In this document: one piece after another, positions 61,645 to 64,000 of the stretch | Layout: each line of letters opens with the position of its first letter | Position numbering within the stretch: the stretch's first letter is position 1 | From: Gracilimonas sp. | GTDB lineage: Bacteria; Bacteroidota; Rhodothermia; Balneolales; Balneolaceae | Direction of reading: 5' to 3' | Assembly (NCBI RefSeq): GCF_014762685.1 | Contig: NZ_JABURM010000005.1 | Coordinates: forward strand, 1,364,001 to 1,428,000 | Length of the DNA: 64,000 nucleotides | Notes under the pieces: model-generated | The model's input: only the letters and a program-made list of their open reading frames with translations | Databases searched by the model: none | Told to the model about the DNA's origin: nothing | Program-made: the position numbers and the translations under genes

Positions 61645-62931
61645 ATGAAAATCAGAGCAGTTTTTCTCACCGTCATCTTGTCACTTTTGGTTATTTCTTC
61701 AGGATTTGCCCAACGAACCATTATTCACGCAGGCACCTTAATTGATGGAGTTTCCGATGAAGCCCGGACTGAAGTAAGCATCTTAATTGAAGACAATAAA
61801 ATAACAGGTGTAGAAAAAGGATACATAGCCGGTAACAATAACGATCAGATCATTGATCTGAAATCCAAAACTGTACTTCCCGGCCTCATTGATTTACATG
61901 TGCATCTGGAAAGCGAAACCAATCCTCAAAAATATTTAGAAGAATTCACCTTTAATGAGGCTGATTTTGCCATGCGTTCCACCGCCTTTGCAAAGAGGAC
62001 ACTAATGGCCGGATTTACCACGGTTAGAGAACTTGGAGGATCAGGAGTTAATATTTCTCTTCGCAATGCCATTAATCAGGGCTATGTGGACGGTCCGCGA
62101 GTTATTACTGTTGGAAAATCACTGGCAACCACCGGAGGACATGCCGACCCTACCAACGGCTGGAAAAATGATCTGATGGGCAATCCCGGGCCAACGGAAG
62201 GTGTAGTAAACGGAGTAGCGGAAGCACGACAGGGAGTGCGTCAACGCTATAAAGAAGGATCAGACCACATCAAAATAACAGCAACAGGCGGGGTACTGAG
62301 TGTCGCAAAATCCGGAGATGCTCCTCAGTTTTTTGAAGACGAGCTAGATGCGATTGTTCAAACTGCCAATGAATATGGAATGCACGTTGCGGCTCATGCC
62401 CATGGCGAAGAAGGAATGAAACGAGCCGTTGAAGCAGGAGTTCTCACCATTGAGCATGGAACTCACATGAGTACAGAAGTCATGGATTTGATGATTAAAA
62501 ATGGCACCTATTACGTACCTACTATTAGCGCGGGTAAATGGGTGGCTGAAAAAGCAAAAGTTGAAGGATATTATCCAGACTTGGTGGTTCCAAAGGCGCT
62601 TGAAATCGGGCCGAAAATTCAAAATACTTTTGCCGAAGCTTACAATCATGGAGTAAAAATTGCTTTCGGTACGGATGCCGGCGTTTTCCCGCATGGATTA
62701 AATGGTAAAGAATTCCGCTATATGACTGAAGTAGGAATGCCCGTAATGGAAGCTATCAAAAGTGCGACCATAACAGGAGCAACGGTTTTAGGGATGGAGA
62801 ACCAGATTGGTACTATTGAGGTCGGAAAACTTGCCGATATCGTAGCTACCGATACGAACCCCCTTAATGATGTCACAGCGCTAGAGTCTGTTTCTTTTGT
62901 AATGAAAGATGGTATAATTTATAAGAATTAA
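61645..62931 (+). CDS. Secreted amidohydrolase, Xaa-Pro dipeptidase/imidazolonepropionase-like
   Basis: From ATG 61645 the 428-residue product has a signal peptide ending near GFAQ. The TTG 33 bases upstream would add a non-signal leader. The amidohydrolase barrel shows GLIDLHVHLE (metal His pair), a lysine in HIKITATGG, HVAAHAHGEEGM, IEHGTHM, and the catalytic Asp in AFGTDAGVFPHGLNG. The closing GKLADIVATDTNPL is typical of this group. It resembles the periplasmic prolidase-like M38 enzymes of the CC_2672 type; the substrate is a guess. It is simpler than the amidohydrolase at 5.8-7.6 kb because the SnoaL-like domain is missing. Confidence 0.88.
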   Translation: MKIRAVFLTVILSLLVISSGFAQRTIIHAGTLIDGVSDEARTEVSILIEDNKITGVEKGYIAGNNNDQIIDLKSKTVLPGLIDLHVHLESETNPQKYLEEFTFNEADFAMRSTAFAKRTLMAGFTTVRELGGSGVNISLRNAINQGYVDGPRVITVGKSLATTGGHADPTNGWKNDLMGNPGPTEGVVNGVAEARQGVRQRYKEGSDHIKITATGGVLSVAKSGDAPQFFEDELDAIVQTANEYGMHVAAHAHGEEGMKRAVEAGVLTIEHGTHMSTEVMDLMIKNGTYYVPTISAGKWVAEKAKVEGYYPDLVVPKALEIGPKIQNTFAEAYNHGVKIAFGTDAGVFPHGLNGKEFRYMTEVGMPVMEAIKSATITGATVLGMENQIGTIEVGKLADIVATDTNPLNDVTALESVSFVMKDGIIYKN

Positions 62932-62961
62932 GAACTTGTCCCTGGACGAAGTACGTAGATT

Positions 62962-63486
62962 ATGCCATTACGTTCAACAAAGAAAAAGCTTCTAAAAAAA
63001 CTGCAGTGGACCTTTCAAGTGGAAGGTATGAACTCGGTGATGTTTTTCGGCATCCTGCTTTTTTTAAATGCGACCTATAAAATCTCTGATTTACTTTTCC
63101 TCTCCTATGGACTGTTGTTAATGTGCTTCATCCTGTTTCAAGGAACATACTATTGGTGGGTAAAATTTTCCTCATTGAATGATGAACATATTTTTCAGTC
63201 AACAGTTCTTTCCCGGTTTCAAAATTTCAAAAAAATAAATCGAATTATGATAGCCTTGATCCCGGTCGTATTATTACTGCAATGGTTTGTTTCAAGTAAA
63301 CAAATTACCGGCGATAATTTTTGGGGATGGGCTCTTTTTGCAAATGGCTTCGGGGTTTTAGAATACATCAATTATTATCATAAACAGTTAATGTATGATA
63401 ATAAACAAGATTTAGACTACCTTATACAAAACAGAAAACTAAAGGAAGCCTCTCTTCACAAAGATTTGCGTGAACATAAAATTTAA
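62962..63486 (+). CDS. Polytopic membrane protein of unknown function
   Basis: The 174-residue protein has a basic N-terminal start (MPLRSTKKKLLKKLQW), hydrophobic segments at about residues 24-38, 42-62 and 93-110, and a possible fourth near 118-135. A charged C-terminal tail (KQDLDYLIQNRKLKEASLHKDLREHKI) follows. The aromatic QGTYYWWVKF stretch near residue 60 is distinctive. I do not recognise the family. It lies 30 bases after the amidohydrolase and 13 bases before the YqaE-like gene, so the three could be co-transcribed. Confidence 0.55.
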   Translation: MPLRSTKKKLLKKLQWTFQVEGMNSVMFFGILLFLNATYKISDLLFLSYGLLLMCFILFQGTYYWWVKFSSLNDEHIFQSTVLSRFQNFKKINRIMIALIPVVLLLQWFVSSKQITGDNFWGWALFANGFGVLEYINYYHKQLMYDNKQDLDYLIQNRKLKEASLHKDLREHKI

Positions 63487-63498
63487 CCCCGGAACATC

Positions 63499-63663
63499 AT
63501 GAGCATACTTCGAATTATCTTTGCAATCATTCTTCCTCCCCTTGGCGTATTTTTGACCATTGGAATTAAACCGGCATTCTGGCTAAATATATTATTGACC
63601 ATACTTGGATTCATCCCCGGCATTATTCATGCTGTCTGGATTATTGCCAAACATGACCAATAA
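63499..63663 (+). CDS. YqaE/Pmp3-family small membrane protein
   Basis: The 54-residue protein begins MSILRIIFAIILPPLGVFL and has two membrane helices with the Pmp3 (UPF0057) signature ILPPLGVFL near residues 11-19 and ILGFIPGIIHAVWII near 35-49. Related proteins in yeast and plants respond to salt and cold stress and affect membrane potential; the bacterial role is unsettled. The ATG at 63499 follows the upstream gene closely, with a GGAACATC leader. Confidence 0.88.
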   Translation: MSILRIIFAIILPPLGVFLTIGIKPAFWLNILLTILGFIPGIIHAVWIIAKHDQ

Positions 63664-63745
63664 AAATCATCTGTAAAGAACCATTTTAGCATTAGTCCGG
63701 TCATTTTTGTAGGATATAACTGCATCACAACTAAAGTTTACACTT

Positions 63746-64000
63746 ATGACCATCAAAGCCATTAAAGAACAGCTTAAATCATCTGATAAGCCTGTTGCCA
63801 AATCATATCATATTGGCGATCATTTTAAAGTTTTGCTCTTTGGATTCAACAAAGGAATGAAATTAGAAGATCATAAAGCCCATCATCCAACGAAATTACT
63901 GGTTTTGGAGGGAGAAGTAATCTATCACCAAGAGAAAAAAGACATACGGATGAAAAAACATGACGAGATAGATATTCCTGCTGAAGTCTCGCATTCCGTT
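63746..64000 (+). CDS. Cupin-fold protein (partial, 3' end outside window)
   Basis: The 85 visible residues begin MTIKAIKEQLKSSDKPVAKSY and show a small beta-barrel cupin pattern: FGFNKGMKLEDHKAHHPTKL near residues 33-52, LVLEGEVIYHQEKKDIRMKK near 52-71, and DEIDIPAEVSHSV at the end. Histidines in HKAHH and SHSV are candidate metal ligands. The gene continues past the window, so length and function cannot be completed. Confidence 0.65.
   Translation, partial: MTIKAIKEQLKSSDKPVAKSYHIGDHFKVLLFGFNKGMKLEDHKAHHPTKLLVLEGEVIYHQEKKDIRMKKHDEIDIPAEVSHSV

Noticed and set aside
1-64000. tRNA, rRNA, CRISPR array, prophage or insertion sequence
   Set aside because: No cloverleaf-like stretch, regular spacer array, integrase, transposase or phage structural gene was seen on reading the intergenic gaps. 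This was done by eye, so a divergent tRNA cannot be fully excluded.

Overview
This window is an ordinary, gene-dense chromosomal segment from a Gram-negative bacterium. The best guess is a member of Balneolota/Rhodothermota, the Bacteroidota-related group that includes Balneola and Gracilimonas. This rests on gene content and style: a BamA gene followed by three Skp/OmpH paralogues, a NagB-LmbE fusion, a two-domain dCTP deaminase, a 30-residue AURKAIP1/COX24-type ribosomal peptide, many TTG starts, few strong Shine-Dalgarno sites, and Bacteroidota-type TAnnTTTG promoter boxes. The assignment is inferred, not proven. I saw no rRNA, tRNA, CRISPR array, prophage, transposase or plasmid genes.

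Layout. 1-5.1 kb: partial PspA, pyrimidine-nucleoside phosphorylase, PdxB, an acetyltransferase, a DinB/maleylpyruvate-isomerase-like protein and a YbaK deacylase. 5.2-8.9 kb is looser accessory DNA: a pilin-like protein, a periplasmic amidohydrolase fused to a SnoaL/DUF4440-like domain, two small unknown genes and several palindromic repeats. 8.9-14.6 kb: TatD, the NagB-LmbE fusion convergent with a BadF-type amino-sugar kinase, then tryptophan 2,3-dioxygenase and a kynureninase-like enzyme. A 480-base gap before recA holds a cluster of REP-like hairpins.

15-25.8 kb is a forward run: recA-recX-AI-2E transporter, purN-purH, then the rod-shape operon mreB-mreC-mreD-mrdA-rodA. rnhB and a von Willebrand factor A protein follow. 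A bidirectional terminator at 27.7 kb separates these from a long reverse-strand block (43.8 to 27.7 kb). That block holds envelope biogenesis genes (MltD-like transglycosylase, CtpA-like protease, PHP phosphatase, RibH, UppS, BamA, three Skp paralogues), preceded by NadE, an aldehyde dehydrogenase, a class III aminotransferase and an unknown outer-membrane protein. 43.8-52 kb mixes a UbiA-like prenyltransferase, an unknown motif-rich enzyme, threonine aldolase, lycopene cyclase, RsmE, a BFD-like ferredoxin coupled to dCTP deaminase, a nitrilase-family enzyme lacking the usual lysine, the mini ribosomal peptide and HU. 52.3-64 kb: an AGCS symporter, upp, LptC, LptA/OstA, an HhH-GPD protein without its catalytic aspartate, a beta-propeller lipoprotein, a GH20 hexosaminidase, a CaCA antiporter, a second amidohydrolase, small membrane proteins and a partial cupin.

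Taken together the genes cover cell-wall elongation and outer-membrane assembly (mre/mrd/rod, UppS, MltD, CtpA, BamA/Skp, LptC/LptA), nucleotide synthesis and salvage (purNH, upp, pdp, dcd), amino-sugar use (GH20, NagB-LmbE, kinase), tryptophan breakdown and carotenoid cyclisation. No complete new system such as a defence island stands out. The most unusual items are uncharacterised protein families and a set of AT-rich inverted repeats at 39.6-44.8 kb, two of which share an exact 11-base word.
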